A DNA stretch of 64,000 nt from Saprospira grandis. Lineage in GTDB: Bacteria; Bacteroidota; Bacteroidia; Chitinophagales; Saprospiraceae. Position numbers and translations under genes: made by a program. Within the stretch, counting starts at the first letter, position 1. Every line of letters begins with the position of its first letter. Of the stretch, positions 61,839-64,000 are shown in pieces. Where the stretch lies: NCBI RefSeq assembly GCF_027594745.1, contig NZ_CP110854.1:2646501-2710500 (forward strand). Direction: 5' to 3'. The notes beneath the pieces were generated by a model. It was not told where the DNA came from and searched no databases. It was given only the letters and a program-made list of their open reading frames with translations.

Positions 61839-64000
61839 TTAAAAAGGTTGGCCCACGGCCAGCACCCAATTGAGGCGGCCCCAATTCCAGTAGACGGGTA
61901 GGCCATCTGCGCCATAACGTTGAATTTGGCCATTTTCGTCGGTAACATCAAAGCCGGCTGGATTTCGGACCTGCATGGCCAAATCTAGGCGGAGGATAAA
62001 AAAGCTCATATCGAGGCGGATGCCGATGCCTGCATCTAGGGCCAGTTCTTGCCAAAAATCCCAGCCGATGGCGCCATTTTCTGCGGGGCTGTAGGGGTAG
62101 CCGGCAAAATCTCTTTCAATGCCTTTCATCAGCCAGACATTTCCGGCATCGGCAAAGAGGGCGCCGCCGATCCAGGAATTGAGCATAAAACGGAACTCCG
62201 TATTCATTTCTAGGCGAATATCGCCGAGTTGGAACTCTGCGCCGGGTTCGGCTCGGATGCGGCCGGGGCCGAGGTAGCGCATATTCCAGCCGCGCATACT
62301 GCTAGGGCCACCCAAGTAAAACTGTCGGCTAAAGGGGACGCGGTTAGAATTGGCATAGGGTAGGGCGGCCCCCAGCATGAGTCGGCTAGCTAGACTATAC
62401 TTTTTGGCGATGCGCCAATTGTGGCCGAGGTCCAGATCGACCTTACTATATTGGGTGTAGGGGATCCCAAAAAACTGAATATCGTTATTGCCATTGATTT
62501 GGTCGAGCAGCCAGACGCTAGAGCCCGTTATTTCTAGCAGGGCCCTAAAGTAGCCCAATTGATTTTTGGCGATGCGGATATTGCTTCGGCTATATTGAAA
62601 ATTGCTAGCGGGAATAAAATAGCGTTCTTGTAGAGAGAGCCAAAGGCCGAGGTTACTTTCGGCTAGGCGTTCGCTAAAGGTGGCATCTAGTTGGGGCTCG
62701 AGGGTGAGGTTGACTTGTAGGGGCGACCAGCTAAAACTTTGGTGCTTGCCTTTTTGCCAATTGTAGGAAAAGCTAGCATCAAAAGAGCTAATGCGGAAAT
62801 CGCTGGCCTGTTGGAGATAATTATAATTCAGGTTAATCTTGCTATTGGGTTTATCTACGCCTAGGGTCCAGTTTCTAAAGCCCAGCATACGGGGGAACTT
62901 CAGCTCGAAACCCGTGCTAATATCGAGTAGATTGACCCAACTGAGAAAGCCTTCGGTACTATTGAGCACACTATCTCGGTTTCGGATTTGGAAATCGATA
63001 CCACTTTCTACATTAAAGGCAAAAGACTCTCCTCCTCGGAAAATATTGCGATTTCGGGCCGAGAGATTAACAGCGGCGCCTAGGTTATTACTACCCGTAT
63101 TGACCTCCGTATCGACCCCCAGTTGTAGTTTGGGGGCTTTTTGCATAAATACATAAGCATCTAATTCATTGGCTTGGCCAGATTTAGAGGGCACATATTC
63201 TAGGCGAGGAAAATTAAAGACATTGAGATCTGAGATGCGGTCGATACTCTCCTTACCTGCATCAAAATTATAGATACTTCCGTTGGTCAATTGGACATTT
63301 CTGGAAATGGCCGCATCCTTAATGATAAAGTTTTGCTTTTTGCGCTTAGCAATATCTTTGGCCATCTTAATAGAATCGGTCTCAGCTGTTTTGGCGGGTT
63401 TGCGCAAGACCGTATGGATATGAATATCGGTGGGGCTAATTTCTTGGACCTCCTGATAGGATTTGCGAATAAAGCGTTGGCGGTAGGGGTGGAAGCTCAG
63501 CTTATAGATTTTGCCATTGAGGGGGTTTTCGGCATAGAACTGCTGTTTGATTCGGTTTTGGTAGAAAGATTTCTTGTTTTCTTTTTTGGGGAAGCTAATT
63601 TTGATTTCGTTGCGAGCGATTTGCTCGATCTTGCCCCATTCTGCATTTTTTGGAGCCTTTTCCTTGAGGCTAAGGCGAAGCAGATAGGGGAATTTTCCGC
63701 CAGCGAGGACTAAAATGCTTCTATTCTTTTGGTTAGAAATGCGGGCCAGCAGATTTTCCTCTCCCTGTCCAAAGAGCGTCCAATAATTTAGGCTGTCGCC
63801 CTCATAGAGTTCGCTGCGATAGAGTTGGCGGTGGCCTTTATTGGGGGGGCGAAGCACCACATAGCTACTATCCATTTGGTAGCTGCGGCTACTTTTATGA
63901 ATTTCGAGTCGGGGTTCATCGAGGACGATAAACACATTGTGGATACTATACTGTTGGTGCAGGCTACTATCGCTAGGGGGGAGGACATTGACATAGATAT
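61839..64000 (-). CDS. Omp85/BamA-like outer-membrane protein, 5' partial
   Basis: The reading frame is open to the window edge (IYVNVLPPSDSSLHQQYSIHNV precedes the first listed GTG, residues before it also in frame), so the N-terminus is outside. About 720 residues are present: POTRA-like segments (VQEISPTDIHIHTVLRKPA) then a barrel from ~residue 270, ending in the surface-antigen (D15) domain: FYLGGPSSMRGWNMRYLGPG is the L6 VRGF/Y-equivalent motif (MRGW), and EMNTEFRFMLNSWIGGALFADAG precedes the final strands. Omp85 proteins insert or translocate outer-membrane proteins; this could be TamA-like or an additional paralogue. Confidence 0.85.
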   Translation of the reverse strand, partial: IYVNVLPPSDSSLHQQYSIHNVFIVLDEPRLEIHKSSRSYQMDSSYVVLRPPNKGHRQLYRSELYEGDSLNYWTLFGQGEENLLARISNQKNRSILVLAGGKFPYLLRLSLKEKAPKNAEWGKIEQIARNEIKISFPKKENKKSFYQNRIKQQFYAENPLNGKIYKLSFHPYRQRFIRKSYQEVQEISPTDIHIHTVLRKPAKTAETDSIKMAKDIAKRKKQNFIIKDAAISRNVQLTNGSIYNFDAGKESIDRISDLNVFNFPRLEYVPSKSGQANELDAYVFMQKAPKLQLGVDTEVNTGSNNLGAAVNLSARNRNIFRGGESFAFNVESGIDFQIRNRDSVLNSTEGFLSWVNLLDISTGFELKFPRMLGFRNWTLGVDKPNSKINLNYNYLQQASDFRISSFDASFSYNWQKGKHQSFSWSPLQVNLTLEPQLDATFSERLAESNLGLWLSLQERYFIPASNFQYSRSNIRIAKNQLGYFRALLEITGSSVWLLDQINGNNDIQFFGIPYTQYSKVDLDLGHNWRIAKKYSLASRLMLGAALPYANSNRVPFSRQFYLGGPSSMRGWNMRYLGPGRIRAEPGAEFQLGDIRLEMNTEFRFMLNSWIGGALFADAGNVWLMKGIERDFAGYPYSPAENGAIGWDFWQELALDAGIGIRLDMSFFILRLDLAMQVRNPAGFDVTDENGQIQRYGADGLPVYWNWGRLNWVLAVGQPF

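Overview
The window looks like a chromosomal segment of a gliding, Type IX secretion (T9SS) member of the Bacteroidota, most like Saprospira and its relatives. Supporting signs are a full-length sprA next to ruvA, surface proteins ending in gliding-type (CHU_C) or type A T9SS sorting domains, a PorE-like TPR/PD40/CRD/OmpA protein, Bacteroidota-style LptD, and tRNA promoters of the TTTG-N19/20-TAnnTTTG type. The species assignment is inference; no rRNA is present.

Layout. 0-13.3 kb: end of a CHU_C adhesin, PorE-like protein, secreted helical and coiled-coil proteins, a Spo0M-like protein, an M43 metalloprotease, an ArsR-type regulator, a lipoprotein and an AsmA-like protein. 13.6-14.6 kb: tRNA-Val, then a gene-free array of ~22-bp monomers, part of it arranged as a ~130-bp higher-order repeat. 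14.6-22.8 kb: an O-methyltransferase-like gene, then a tetR-tolC-adaptor-RND efflux operon in which tolC has an in-frame stop and the RND gene appears to have lost one T near its start. 22.9-30.4 kb: MeaB GTPase and five consecutive secreted YD-repeat paralogues. 30.4-44.1 kb: 2-oxoglutarate dehydrogenase E2, LptD, RuvA, SprA. 44.3-47.2 kb: an AT-rich island with two small unknown genes and a tightly coupled ABC-type ATPase / PD-(D/E)XK nuclease pair, a candidate defence module. 47.3-51.6 kb: DUF2141 protein, DUF721 protein, MiaA and a SprB-repeat adhesin. 51.6-61.3 kb: an inverted duplication (left copy broken, right copy intact) enclosing tRNA-Asp, ahpD, ahpC, a divergent oxyR and an M48 protease. 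61.3-64 kb: a small membrane protein and the C-terminal part of an Omp85/BamA-like protein.

The most unusual property is a dense family of GC-rich composite hairpin elements, about 24 copies in 64 kb, nearly all intergenic and in both orientations. Each has conserved linkers separating three or four hairpins whose stems differ in sequence between copies but keep their complementarity. Two subfamilies are visible: A (GGGGCTGCCC...CATCCCTCAGCC) and B (GGGGCCTCCG...ACATCGCTAGGCC). A second palindromic module with a GGTTnnAACC core is nested in or beside some A copies. One B copy lies inside the N-terminal coding region of a gene.

Functionally the window combines surface secretion and motility (SprA, PorE-like, CHU_C and type A cargo), envelope assembly (LptD, AsmA, Omp85), peroxide defence (OxyR/AhpC/AhpD) and housekeeping (RuvA, MiaA, E2). 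Starts were often moved downstream of the longest frame because hairpin elements run in frame into the next gene, or because a signal peptide begins at an internal Met.
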